NCBI RefSeq assembly: GCF_900111005.1
Contig: NZ_FOFV01000015.1
Span: 1 to 64,000, forward strand
Direction: 5' to 3'
Source: Lentzea albida
GTDB lineage: Bacteria > Actinomycetota > Actinomycetes > Mycobacteriales > Pseudonocardiaceae
DNA: 64,000 bases
This document shows positions 6,124-15,019 of this stretch, in pieces. The notes beneath the pieces were generated by a model. The model saw only the letters and a list, made by a program, of their open reading frames with translations, ran no database searches and was not told where the DNA came from. How positions within the stretch are numbered: position 1 is the first letter of the stretch; each line of letters starts with the position of its first letter. The position numbers were made by a program, and so were the translations under genes.

Positions 6124-9099
6124 GTGCTCGTACTGCATGGCCTGTGCACGACCGATGGCGTCCTCACGCTGTGGGCCGAGGACTCCGGCCTGCCCGCACG
6201 CAGTGAGAGCACCCGTCGCGACGCGCCGCACCCGTTCGCGGCCTCGGCCGAAGCGCTGGCCGCCGCGCTCGGGCAGGAACCACGCAAAACGACCACGCGC
6301 GCGTTGCTGCTGCCGTCGTTCGCGTCGGGGCCGATGGCGTCGCCCGAGCTGGTGCGCGATCCGCTGACGGCGGGACGGGCACCGCGCGGCAAGGTGCAGC
6401 TGAAGCAGTGGGGTGTGCCCACGATTCCTCTCGACGGCGTGCCGGAGCTGGGCGCCGAGACGCGGCTGAGCGACTCCGCGCGGTTCGTGTTCGACGTGGC
6501 CGGGTTCGCCACCGACCTGGTCGACCGCGGCCGTGTGCTGCCCTCGGTCGCGCCGGAGCGGGCCGTCGCGCGGTGGGTGCCGGTGCTGTCGGGAACGGAC
6601 TCGGCGCGGTTCGCGGCGTTGCAGGCCGCGATGCCGCCCGCCTGCCGGTGCGAGGAGATCGCCGGCGACCCGGCGGAACTGGTGCGCGCCGCGCTCACGA
6701 ACGCCGTCGACGAGCAGGTGCGCGACCGCTTGAGGGGCACCGATCTCGTCCCGAGGAAGCGGGGCCGTGAGACGGCGGCGGAGGCGTGGCTCGCCGCGCT
6801 CACCGGCGAGCCCGCGTTCGACGCGGACCCGGTCGAGCTCTACGAACTGCGTGAACAGCTGGACCGCTGGCGTGACAGCGCGGGCAACGAGAGCCCCGTG
6901 CGCACGTGTTTCCGGCTGCGTTCGCCCGAGCAGCGCGACAAGGACGAGTGGGCCGTCGAGTTCCTGCTGCAGGCCGTCGACGAGCCGAGCGTTCTCGTGC
7001 CCGCGCAGCAGGTCTGGTTCGCCGACGACGGCGTGCTGCGGCGCTGGATCCCCGCGCCGCAGGAACACCTGCTGGCCGACCTCGGGCGTGCGAGCAAGCT
7101 GCACCCCGACCTCGACGAGGCGTTGCGCGGCTCGCACCCGGCCGAGATGGAGGTCGGTGCCGAGGGCGCGTACCGGTTCCTGCAGGCGGCGCCCGTGCTG
7201 GCACAGGCGGGGTTCGGCGTGCTGCTGCCGTCGTGGTGGCAGCAGACCACGAAACTGGGGCTGAAGCTCACGACGAAGAGCCGCGGCACGGCCGGGACCG
7301 TCGCCAAGGAGAGCGAGATCGGCCTGAAGTCCATTGTGGACTACAAGTGGGAGCTCGCTCTCGGTGAGGACACGCTCACCGACGCCGAACTGGCCGAGCT
7401 GGCGCGCGCGAAGGTGCCGCTGGTCAAGGTGCGCGGCCAGTGGGTGCAGGTCGACCAGAAGCGGCTCGCGGCCGGGCTCGCGTTCCTCAAGCGCGGCGGC
7501 GGGCAGATGACCGCGGCCGAGGTGATGCTCCACAGCGGACTCACCGAGGAGGACGAGAGCCTGCCGCTCCCGCTGACGTCGGTCGAGGCCGACGGCTGGC
7601 TCGGCGACCTGCTGTCCGGCAGGGCCGACGAACAGCTCGAACCCGTTGAGCCACCAGCGAACTTCGGCGCGCAGCTGCGCCCGTACCAGCAGCGCGGCCT
7701 GGCCTGGCTCGCGTTCCTCGACAAGATCGGTCTGGGCGCCTGCCTGGCCGACGACATGGGCCTCGGCAAGACCGTTCAGCTGCTGGCACTGGAGGCGCTC
7801 AACCGCGCGCACGGCTCGCGCCCGCCCACGTTGCTGATCTGCCCGATGTCGGTCGTCGGCAACTGGCAACGTGAAGCAGCGCGCTTCACGCCGGAGTTGA
7901 AGGTGCACGTGCACCACGGCGTCGGCCGCCTGGACGGTGATGCGCTGCGCGAAGCCGTGGAGAGCAACGACCTCGTGCTCACCACCTACGCGCTGGCCGC
8001 CCGCGACGCCGACGCGTTGAGCGAGCTCACCTTCGACCGCGTGGTGCTCGACGAGGCGCAGAACATCAAGAACAGCGCCACCCGCCAGTCCCAGGCCGTG
8101 CGGCAGCTCAAGGCGCGCCACCGCGTCGCGCTGACCGGCACGCCCGTCGAGAACCGCCTGGCCGAACTGTGGTCGATCATGGACTTCGCCAACCCCGGCG
8201 TGCTCGGCACGGTCAACACGTTCCGCGCGCGCTTCGCCGTCCCCGTGGAGCGCCACAACGACCAGGACGCCGCCGCCCGCCTGCGCAAGATCACGAACCC
8301 GTTCGTGCTGCGGCGCGTGAAGACCGACCCGCGCATCATCAGCGACCTGCCGGACAAGGTCGAGATGCGCCAGCTGTGCAACCTGACGACCGAGCAGGCC
8401 TCGCTCTACCAGGCCGTCGTCAACGACATGCTGGAGAAGATCGAAGAGGCGGAGGGCATCGGCCGCAAGGGACTGGTGCTCGCGACCATGTCGAAGCTCA
8501 AGCAGGTCTGCAACCACCCGGCCCACTTCCTCGGCGACGGCTCCCGCGTCGCCGGCCGCTCCGGCAAGCTCGCGCGCCTGGAAGAGGTGTTGGAGGAAGT
8601 GCTCGCCGAGGGCGACAAGGCGTTGTGCTTCACGCAGTTCACCGAGTTCGGCAGCATGCTCGTGCCCTACCTGGCCGCGCGCTTCGACACCGAGGTGATG
8701 TTCCTGCACGGCGGCACGAACAAGGCGGCCCGCGACCGCATGGTCGAGCGCTTCCAGGACAGCAAGGGGCCGTCGCTGTTCCTGTTGTCGCTGAAGGCGG
8801 GCGGCACCGGGCTCAACCTCACCGCCGCGAACCACGTGATCCACCTCGACCGCTGGTGGAACCCGGCCGTCGAGGACCAGGCGACCGACCGCGCGTTCCG
8901 GATCGGCCAGCGCCGCAACGTGCAGGTGCGCAAGTTCGTCTGCATCGGCACGCTGGAGGAGCGCATCGACGCCATGATCGAGGAGAAGCGCGCCCTGGCC
9001 CAGCTGGTGGTCGGCGCCGGGGAGAACTGGCTCACCGACCTGTCCACCGCGCAGCTGCGGGACCTGCTGACGTTGTCCGGGGAGGCCGTCGGTGAGTGA
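6124..9099 (+). CDS. SNF2/HepA-type DEAD/DEAH helicase-like ATPase
   Basis: A 991-residue SWI/SNF2-family DNA translocase. Residues 1 to about 510 form the N-terminal region typical of actinobacterial HepA-like proteins (start MLVLHGLC, then WAEDSG). The ATPase core has motif I DDMGLGKT (about 543-550), motif II DEAQ (643-646), motif III LTGTPVENR, and in the second RecA lobe FLHGGT, GGTGLNL and the DxATDRAFRIGQ motif VI. It is expected to move along double-stranded DNA and remodel protein-DNA complexes, probably in repair or transcription recycling. The start is GTG and the transcript is probably leaderless. It overlaps the SWIM-finger gene by eight bases; SNF2 plus SWIM-domain protein is a recurrent pair, suggesting a two-component DNA-dependent machine. 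Confidence 0.93.
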   Translation: MLVLHGLCTTDGVLTLWAEDSGLPARSESTRRDAPHPFAASAEALAAALGQEPRKTTTRALLLPSFASGPMASPELVRDPLTAGRAPRGKVQLKQWGVPTIPLDGVPELGAETRLSDSARFVFDVAGFATDLVDRGRVLPSVAPERAVARWVPVLSGTDSARFAALQAAMPPACRCEEIAGDPAELVRAALTNAVDEQVRDRLRGTDLVPRKRGRETAAEAWLAALTGEPAFDADPVELYELREQLDRWRDSAGNESPVRTCFRLRSPEQRDKDEWAVEFLLQAVDEPSVLVPAQQVWFADDGVLRRWIPAPQEHLLADLGRASKLHPDLDEALRGSHPAEMEVGAEGAYRFLQAAPVLAQAGFGVLLPSWWQQTTKLGLKLTTKSRGTAGTVAKESEIGLKSIVDYKWELALGEDTLTDAELAELARAKVPLVKVRGQWVQVDQKRLAAGLAFLKRGGGQMTAAEVMLHSGLTEEDESLPLPLTSVEADGWLGDLLSGRADEQLEPVEPPANFGAQLRPYQQRGLAWLAFLDKIGLGACLADDMGLGKTVQLLALEALNRAHGSRPPTLLICPMSVVGNWQREAARFTPELKVHVHHGVGRLDGDALREAVESNDLVLTTYALAARDADALSELTFDRVVLDEAQNIKNSATRQSQAVRQLKARHRVALTGTPVENRLAELWSIMDFANPGVLGTVNTFRARFAVPVERHNDQDAAARLRKITNPFVLRRVKTDPRIISDLPDKVEMRQLCNLTTEQASLYQAVVNDMLEKIEEAEGIGRKGLVLATMSKLKQVCNHPAHFLGDGSRVAGRSGKLARLEEVLEEVLAEGDKALCFTQFTEFGSMLVPYLAARFDTEVMFLHGGTNKAARDRMVERFQDSKGPSLFLLSLKAGGTGLNLTAANHVIHLDRWWNPAVEDQATDRAFRIGQRRNVQVRKFVCIGTLEERIDAMIEEKRALAQLVVGAGENWLTDLSTAQLRDLLTLSGEAVGE

Positions 9100-9931
9100 G
9101 CACTGGTCTGGCGAACGCCCGCGCTACGGCAAGACCATCAAGGTGGACAACGGCATCAAGGCGCGCAGCAAGCGCGGTGACATCGGCGCCACGTGGTGGT
9201 CGCGGCGCTTCATCGAGGTGCTGGAGTCGTTCGGCATGGGCGGCCGGCTGACCCGCGGCCGCAACTACGCGCGGCAGGGCCAGGTCCTGTCGTTGTCGCT
9301 CTCGACGAGCATGGTCATCGCGCTGGTGCAGGGCTCGCGGCCCACGCCGTACAAGACGCGGATCGCGATCAAGTCGTTCACCGGCCAGGAGTGGCAGCGC
9401 ATCGAGCACGCCCTGGCGGGCAAGGCCCTGTACGCCGCGAAACTGCTGGCCGGCGAGATGCCGGCCGACATCGAGAGCCTGTTCGCGTCGCTCGGCCTCC
9501 AGCTCTTCCCGGCGACGCAGCGCGAGCTGACGATGGACTGCACCTGCCCGGACTGGGAGGTGCCGTGCAAGCACCTCGCCGCCACCTGCTACCTGCTGGC
9601 CGAATCGTTCGACAACGACCCGTTCGAGATCCTGGCCTGGCGCGGCCGTGGCCGGGAGGACCTCCTCGAACGCCTCCGCACGCTGCGCGGCACCGCGCGC
9701 AGCGTCGTGGCCCGCGAGGAGGCGCCACCGCTGACCAAGTGCCTGGACACGTTCTGGCAGAAGCAGACCGTGTCCGGCGTGAACCTCGGCGACCCGACCG
9801 CCGCCGTGCGCGCGGACGCGGTGCTCGACCAGCTCGACGCCGTGCCCATCACGGTGGGCCGGGCGTCGCTCGTGGAACTGCTGCGCCCGGCCTACCTCTC
9901 CCTGCCGCCGGAGGACCGGCCGCCCGCCTGA
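9092..9931 (+). CDS. SWIM zinc finger protein, partner of the SNF2 ATPase
   Basis: A 279-residue protein with a SWIM zinc-binding motif CTCPDWEVPCKH (C150, C152, C159, H161, pattern CxCx6CxH). SWIM fingers bind DNA or protein and are often found with SNF2 ATPases. The N-terminal part (KTIKVDNGIKARSKRGDIG, then TWWSRRFIEVLES) is conserved in this subfamily. The GTG start lies within the last codons of the helicase gene, giving an 8-base overlap that enforces co-translation. Its stop abuts the stop of the convergent secreted-protein gene with no spacer, so transcripts must overlap. Confidence 0.9.
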   Translation: MSEHWSGERPRYGKTIKVDNGIKARSKRGDIGATWWSRRFIEVLESFGMGGRLTRGRNYARQGQVLSLSLSTSMVIALVQGSRPTPYKTRIAIKSFTGQEWQRIEHALAGKALYAAKLLAGEMPADIESLFASLGLQLFPATQRELTMDCTCPDWEVPCKHLAATCYLLAESFDNDPFEILAWRGRGREDLLERLRTLRGTARSVVAREEAPPLTKCLDTFWQKQTVSGVNLGDPTAAVRADAVLDQLDAVPITVGRASLVELLRPAYLSLPPEDRPPA

Positions 9932-12121
9932 TCAGACCCGGCCGAGGCGCAGGAACACCGACTCGCCGGGAGCGTCGTCCAGCCCGTCGTTGTCCACCAC
10001 TCCGACCAGCCTCCGGAACGGGCCGCTGCCGACCACGGCCAGGCCCTCGGGCTTGTCGTGCGTGGCGGCGCCGTCCGCCTTCAGCGCGGGAACGAGGTCC
10101 TGCGCCAGTGTCTTCGACACCACCGGCTTCTCGGCGCCCGCCGGCACCGGCTGGAGCCCGCTGATGTCGACGCGGTAGACCTTCTTCGTCCTGGCCGCGT
10201 CACCTCGCTGGTTGTCGCGTTCGAGGACGAGCAGCGTGCGGTCGTCGAGCGCGGTGATCTCGGACAGGCCGATCCACGCACCTGCTTGAGGCGCGTCGAG
10301 CGGGTACGCCGCGAACGCCCACTCGCCGGTCGCCGGGGTGAAGCGCGCGAGCGTGGCCTGGCCCGCCCTGTCGGCCTTCCACTCCCGCTGCACGGCGAGC
10401 CACACCTGCTCGGACCTGCCGCTGCCGGTCACGGTGACACCTTCGAACCCGTTGCTCGTGGCGGTCTTCGCGACCGCCTCGGGCAGCGGCACCTCCCTCG
10501 TGACCGCCCCGTTCGCGGACACCTCCACGAGCAGGTTCGGATTCTGCTTGCCGTCACCCTCCACCGCGATCCAGTAACCGCTCCTCCGCGCGGCGATGCC
10601 TTCACCGTCGTACCCGACGGGCTTGCCGTCCTTGGTCAGCGTCAGCTCCCTGCGGACCTTCGCCGGCGCCACCGCCGTGTCGATCGTCAGGATCCGCGTC
10701 GGGTCGTAGGCGGCGTCCGTCACGGCGACGACGTTCCGGTGATCACCCGGAACGCCGGACAGTCCCGACAGCGCCCCGAACCCGATGCCGTCCGACACGA
10801 TCGACGGCGTGCCCTGGTTGCGCGCCAACGACAACGCCAGCGGCGTGCGGGTCAGCCGGTACCCGCTGAGCGACGAGCGGATGCCGTCCTGCGCCGAGTC
10901 CTCCTCCGCCGCGACGACGAGCGTGCCGGTCGCGGGGATCGGCAGCACACCCTCCGGCGCGACACCGGTGGGCAGCGCCTGCAGGAACCGCGGCCTGCGC
11001 GGGTCGTTCACGTCGTACACAGCGACGAGGTTGGCGCGCTCCAGCCCGACGAACGCGTACCGGTCACGCCCGAACGTCGCGACGGCCAGACCCTCCGGCT
11101 CGACACCCTTGTTGTCCGACCGGCCGTCCGGGTACTGCCCCTGCTCGACCGCGATCCGCTGGAGCTCGTTGCCCGAGGAGAACACGACCCGGCCGGAGTC
11201 GGCGTCGAAGACGGTCCACGTGCGCGACCCGCCGAGGTAGTCGCCCTCGTCGGCGGTGCCGAGCGTGCGGTCGTCCAGCCACGCGACGGCGTCGGGTTCG
11301 CGTGCGGCGGTGATGGTCTCGGTGGGTTCGTACCTCCCGTCGTCCTTGGTGTCGGTGTTGCGGACCGTGGCCGTGCCCGCGGAGAAGTGCTTGACCACGG
11401 TGCCGGACCTGAGGTCCACGATCGCGATGTGGTTGTTCTCCTGCAACGTCACGGCCACCTGGTTGCGACCGTTGATGCTGACGTATTCCGGCTCCGGGTC
11501 GGTCGGCGCGACCTCCGCGATCCCGGTCAGCTCGACCTTGCGCAGCGTCCACCGATCGGGCTTCTGCCCGGCCAGGTCGACGATGGTCAGGAACCCCGCG
11601 GGCGCCTGCGGGATCGCACCCCCGCTGACGTCCTCGTCCCGCTCGTTCTCGATCGCGATGGCCGCGTACCGGCCGTCCTTCGAGATGTCGATCGAGTCGG
11701 GCTGCCCGCCCAGCTCGTGCGTGGCCACGACCGCGCGCCTGCCGAGGTCGACGACCACCAGCACACCCGACGGCTCGGTGTACGACTTCGAGGTGTTGAC
11801 CGCGACCAGCGCGAGCCCGCCGACGACGTCGACCGACGTCGGCTCACCCGGCATGGCCAGCACACCGTCCGGTGTCAGCGCCCGCCCCGATCTGGCCGGT
11901 CTGGCGAACCCGATCCGGCGCGCGGGCGAGTCGGTGTAGACGACCAGCCGCCCGTCCGCGGTGGCGGCCGCGATCTCGGCGGCCGTGTGCTCCGCCGCGG
12001 AACTGTTGCGGAACACCGACATCGTGTCGAACCGCTGGAACCGCGACGGCGCCGACGCCTGCGCCGGTGCGGCCGACACGAGCAACACCAAGGCCACCAG
12101 GCCTGTGCACAACCGGACCAC
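9932..12121 (-). CDS. Secreted esterase-like/phytase-like beta-propeller protein
   Basis: A 729-residue exported protein. The N-terminus VRLCTGLVALVLLVSAAPAQASA is a standard Sec signal peptide with cleavage after AQA. The mature part contains repeated strand segments of the type found in YVTN/lactonase-like propellers (GGLALVAVNTS, KDGRYAAIAIENE, NQVAVTLQENNHIAIVDLR, DRYAFVGLERANLVAVYDV). The second half (GYDGEGIAAR, SNGFEGVTVTGSG, LDDRTLLVLERDN, KPEGLAVVGSG) resembles the 'esterase-like activity of phytase' domain. The best description is an extracellular propeller hydrolase of unknown substrate. The GTG start has GGAGGA about 6 bases upstream. It is monocistronic. Confidence 0.75.
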   Translation of the reverse strand: MVRLCTGLVALVLLVSAAPAQASAPSRFQRFDTMSVFRNSSAAEHTAAEIAAATADGRLVVYTDSPARRIGFARPARSGRALTPDGVLAMPGEPTSVDVVGGLALVAVNTSKSYTEPSGVLVVVDLGRRAVVATHELGGQPDSIDISKDGRYAAIAIENERDEDVSGGAIPQAPAGFLTIVDLAGQKPDRWTLRKVELTGIAEVAPTDPEPEYVSINGRNQVAVTLQENNHIAIVDLRSGTVVKHFSAGTATVRNTDTKDDGRYEPTETITAAREPDAVAWLDDRTLGTADEGDYLGGSRTWTVFDADSGRVVFSSGNELQRIAVEQGQYPDGRSDNKGVEPEGLAVATFGRDRYAFVGLERANLVAVYDVNDPRRPRFLQALPTGVAPEGVLPIPATGTLVVAAEEDSAQDGIRSSLSGYRLTRTPLALSLARNQGTPSIVSDGIGFGALSGLSGVPGDHRNVVAVTDAAYDPTRILTIDTAVAPAKVRRELTLTKDGKPVGYDGEGIAARRSGYWIAVEGDGKQNPNLLVEVSANGAVTREVPLPEAVAKTATSNGFEGVTVTGSGRSEQVWLAVQREWKADRAGQATLARFTPATGEWAFAAYPLDAPQAGAWIGLSEITALDDRTLLVLERDNQRGDAARTKKVYRVDISGLQPVPAGAEKPVVSKTLAQDLVPALKADGAATHDKPEGLAVVGSGPFRRLVGVVDNDGLDDAPGESVFLRLGRV

Positions 12122-12211
12122 TGGTCCTCCTCAACGCTCGGAGGCGCGCATTGTGGCCGACCTGGGCGACCGCCGGATGAACGTTCGCTGATCATCCGGG
12201 GTGGACCGGGT

Positions 12212-13006
12212 TGAGGGTGGGGCGATTCTGTTGTGAGGAGGGCGGTTTGGAGGTGGGCGGGCTCCTTTCGGCCGGGTGGCGGGGCGGTGGGTGGTGGTGG
12301 GCGGGGAGCGGGAGGATCAGGGTGGGGCGGCTCCTTTCGGAGGGTGGCAGGCGGGTGGTGGGGCGGTGCTGGGCAGGCGGCTGGAGCGGTAGATGAGTCG
12401 TGGCGTCTTGAGGAAATGGCTGGCGCGAGCCTGATCGCCGGGCTGTGCCGGATGCGCGGGACCGGTTGGGCGCTGGGGCACGCACGTTCAGGCGCGGTGC
12501 GGCAGCGGGACGACGTGTCCTCGGGGCGGCGGCTGGTTGCCGGGGTGCGGCTGCGGCTGCCGGAGCTGTCAGGGCGCTGGGGTTCGGCGCGTTCAGGCGC
12601 GAAACGGCAGCGGGACGCGCTCGCGGGTGTCGCGGGCGAGATGGTGCTTGGCAGCGTGGCGAGGCGGCCGGTTGCGGAGCGAGTGCGAGGTCTCGGCTCG
12701 TTTATGGCGCCGGGGGTGCGCGCGTTCAGGCGCGCGACGGCGGCGACGAGGTGGCCGAAGGCTTCGGCTGTCCGGTGGTGGAGGGGCTGCGGAGCCCGGT
12801 GGCGGCGCTGGGGTTCCACGGTCGGGCGCGGGACGGCAGCGTGGCTCGGGATGCGGGCGGTGGGTGACAGCCGGGACGGGCTGCCGGGCCCGTTGGGCGC
12901 TGGGCGGTCCGGGCGCGGTGGCGCGCGGAGGGCTTCGCGGCTCGGGTGTACCGGCAGCGGGGTGCGGTGGGAGGGCGGCTGTGCGTCGGCCGCCCGGCGC
13001 CTGGGG
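12212..13006. other. Gene-free, strongly G-skewed region with degenerate repeats
   Basis: Nearly 0.8 kb without a credible gene. The top strand is G-rich throughout and the long open frames (Trp/Gly/Arg-rich on plus, Pro-rich on minus) are composition artefacts with no domain or ribosome-binding site. A GGCTCCTTTCGG-centred unit occurs twice near 12260 and 12330, followed in both by G/GGT runs, and a second repeat family fills 12468-12926. It could be the untranslated region of a lost gene, a nucleoid-protein or supercoiling site, or a structured RNA. Confidence 0.6.
12468..12926. repeat. Five degenerate direct repeats of about 45 bases, spaced about 92-133 bases
   Basis: Copies begin near 12468, 12572, 12706, 12804 and 12895. 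The shared pattern is GGGCGCTGGGG, a short variable part, CGTTCAGGCGCG, then CGGCAGCGGGACG. Copies 1 and 2 are closest, copy 3 keeps GTTCAGGCGCG, copy 4 keeps the flanks and CGGGACGGCAGCG, and copy 5 is the most decayed. Spacing is 104, 134, 98 and 91 bases. Confidence 0.6.
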
Positions 13007-13279
13007 TCAGTGGGGGAGCTTGCGCCTGGAACGGGTGGACCACAGGGTCACGCCGGCGCCGGCGAGGCCTACCTGCAGGGCCAGTTCGATCCAGTCGATG
13101 CCCGGGGTGTCGGCGACGCCCAGGGCCGTGGCCGCCGCGGTGCCCAGGAGGGCGGCGACGATGCCCACGAGGACGGTGGCGAGCAACGAGATGTGTTGCC
13201 TGCCCGGCATCACCAGGCGGCCCAGGCCGCCGATGATCGCTCCGAAGAGCAGTGCGGTGAACAAGCCGCCGATTTCCAC
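13007..13279 (-). CDS. GlsB/YeaQ/YmgE-family stress membrane protein
   Basis: A 90-residue integral membrane protein with three hydrophobic segments, starting MEIGGLFTALLFGAIIGGLGR. It has the glycine-rich pattern and G-R-L-V-MPGRQ loop of the transglycosylase-associated/GlsB family, small proteins linked to stress responses. The C-terminus ends in basic residues (STRSRRK) on the cytoplasmic side. The GTG start has AGGGGG 7 bases upstream. The biochemical role of the family is unknown. Confidence 0.85.
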   Translation of the reverse strand: MEIGGLFTALLFGAIIGGLGRLVMPGRQHISLLATVLVGIVAALLGTAAATALGVADTPGIDWIELALQVGLAGAGVTLWSTRSRRKLPH

Positions 13280-13346
13280 TGCGTACCCCCTGCTGAGACT
13301 CTGGTGCCTGCTCCTCCAGGGTCTGCCGGGCGCGGGGGCTCGCGAA

Positions 13347-13829
13347 TCAGGTCTTTCCCTGACCCGCCCCTGAGTTTCCCCCTAGCAGCACCGCGGCCGC
13401 CGCGGAGAGTTCGCGGCCCGGTACGTCCGGGTCGCAGCCCACGCGCGCGAGGCGGGCGCGGATGGCGGTGGGGGAGCGCTCCATGTCGTCGGCCAGGGAC
13501 CTGATCAGCTTCGGCGAGTCGGACTCGGACGGGGTGAGCCAGGCGGTGCGCAGTGCGGTGTCGAGGGCTTCGGTCCAGGGCTGGTTGGCGTTGGCGTGGC
13601 GGGTCGGGCGGCTGCGCAGGCGCGTGTGGGCGCCCAGGACGCGAGAGAGGAGCTTGCCGATCGTGGCGCCGCCCTCGACCGGCAGGCGGAGGCGGCCGTC
13701 CGCGACCACCTCGCCGGAGCCGAGCGACCCCAGCAGGTCTAGCACCATCGACTCGTCGGAGTCGGTCGTCGCGCTCAGCTGGTAGTGGACCTCGCCGAGC
13801 TGGACCTCGTTGTGGAAGGTGGATGTCAT
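13347..13829 (-). CDS. Unknown protein with a C-terminal HTH-like segment
   Basis: A 160-residue protein of unknown function. The N-terminal part (about 1-60) looks like a small beta-rich domain (TFHNEVQLGEVHYQLSA, then VVADGRLRLPVEGG). The C-terminal third carries WTEALDTALRTAWL, then LIRSLADDMERSPTAIRARLARVG, which resembles the helix-turn-helix seen at the end of proteins that carry an 'AIRSRL' motif, including some UvrD/Sigma70-r4-like domains. This suggests DNA binding but is not proof. It is on the same strand as the DUF2786 gene upstream, 75 bases away, and could be co-transcribed with it. Confidence 0.6.
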   Translation of the reverse strand: MTSTFHNEVQLGEVHYQLSATTDSDESMVLDLLGSLGSGEVVADGRLRLPVEGGATIGKLLSRVLGAHTRLRSRPTRHANANQPWTEALDTALRTAWLTPSESDSPKLIRSLADDMERSPTAIRARLARVGCDPDVPGRELSAAAAVLLGGNSGAGQGKT

Positions 13830-13904
13830 GGGGTCGACGTTAGGGAGGGGGTCTGACGGTTTTCCGGGGTTGGGGCGCTCCGGAGGCCGTTGTGGGCCAG
13901 GGGT

Positions 13905-14957
13905 TCACTCGAAGGGGTGGCCCGAGGTCACCGCGCCGCGGCCCGTGCCGATGTCGGCGGCGTCCGCGGCGGCACGTCCCGCGCCCCACCCGGCGGCCGA
14001 ACGCACAGTTACGCGCGAGGTGCGCGTGCGCGTGAACATCTCCGAGAACAACGTGTCCACGGCCTGCTTGCGGTTCGCGAGCACCGGCAGCAGCCGCTCG
14101 TCCTCGGCCTCCGGGGTGTCCGGCGTCAGCCGCTCCCCGATCCGCGACGCGTAGGCCACCAGGAACGACTTCCGGAACGGCCGCGAGCGCGCCTCACTGC
14201 CCTTCCCGGCCCGCCCGCCCACGGCGACCATCGCCCGTGTCGCCTGCACGAGCAGAGACGTCGCCAGCAGCTCCACGCTCTCCAGGTCCACCTCGTCACC
14301 GACCAGCGCGACGAATCCGAACCCGTCGTACGCCACCGCCCGCGACCGGAACGCCTCCGCCACCACGTGCACGAGCTGCGACTTCTCCTTGAAGTAGCTC
14401 TTGTCGAGCCACAACCGCCGCGACGTCGCCTGGGCGGGCAGGTCGGCGTCGAGCACCGCCCGTTCCAGCGCGTGCCGGTTCATCAGCTCCTGCGCCTTGG
14501 CCGACAGCGCCTCGGCCTCCTCGGGGAACGCCGTCGACTCGGCCTTCGCGAGCAGCCCGCGCACCCGGTTGAGCACCTTCGGGTCCAGGCCCGCGCGCAC
14601 GGCCGACATCAGCGCGTCGCCCGGCAACGGCAGGATGTGCGGCAACGACGGCAAGCGCCCGAGGAACTTCAGCAGCTCGGCCGCAGTGCGTTCGGCGTAC
14701 GACCGCGTCTCGATGTGCCGCGTCGCCCACGCCTCCAGCAGCGGCCCCTCCCACCACACCGAGGCGCCGATCTCGTCCAGCTGGCGCCGCCACCGCGGGT
14801 GGACCGTCGACTCGACGTGCGGCGAACAGGACAAAGCGATCACGTCCACCACGAGAGAGGTGGCCGACTCATCGAGCGAACGCGCCACGATCTCGCGCAC
14901 GTCGTACGGCAGCCAGCCGCGCTGCCAGAGCGCGTCGACCGCTTTCACCAGTTCCAC
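13905..14957 (-). CDS. DUF2786 domain-containing protein
   Basis: About 350 residues. The central segment LNRVRGLLAKAESTAFPEEA, followed by EALSAKAQELMNRHAL, is the DUF2786 signature, a short helical domain of unknown function seen in phage and bacterial proteins, sometimes next to metallopeptidase-like modules. The GTG at 14957 was chosen because conserved sequence starts at VELVKAVDALWQRGW; the frame stays open to an ATG at 15014, but that would run into the divergent folP-like promoter. No ribosome-binding site separates the options. No catalytic motif can be recognised. Confidence 0.7.
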   Translation of the reverse strand: MELVKAVDALWQRGWLPYDVREIVARSLDESATSLVVDVIALSCSPHVESTVHPRWRRQLDEIGASVWWEGPLLEAWATRHIETRSYAERTAAELLKFLGRLPSLPHILPLPGDALMSAVRAGLDPKVLNRVRGLLAKAESTAFPEEAEALSAKAQELMNRHALERAVLDADLPAQATSRRLWLDKSYFKEKSQLVHVVAEAFRSRAVAYDGFGFVALVGDEVDLESVELLATSLLVQATRAMVAVGGRAGKGSEARSRPFRKSFLVAYASRIGERLTPDTPEAEDERLLPVLANRKQAVDTLFSEMFTRTRTSRVTVRSAAGWGAGRAAADAADIGTGRGAVTSGHPFE

Positions 14958-15019
14958 GCCACGCAGTATGAGACGTCCGCCATGTGCCAAGGTCGGGGAC
15001 CACCTGGTAGACACGGGAT

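Noticed and set aside
6094..8844. Very long minus-strand open frame continuing upstream of the lyase gene, antisense to the helicase
   Set aside because: The upstream 900 codons are His/Arg/Gln/Ala-rich antisense translation of the SNF2 gene; only the part from 6093 downward has family homology.
12468..12926. CRISPR array
   Set aside because: The repeats are degenerate, about 45 bases with 50-90-base unequal spacers, and no cas genes are in the window.
12233..13504. 423-codon plus-strand frame over the repeat region
   Set aside because: The product is Trp/Gly/Arg-rich without any domain, and the frame crosses the GlsB-like gene antisense; the DNA repeats explain its openness.
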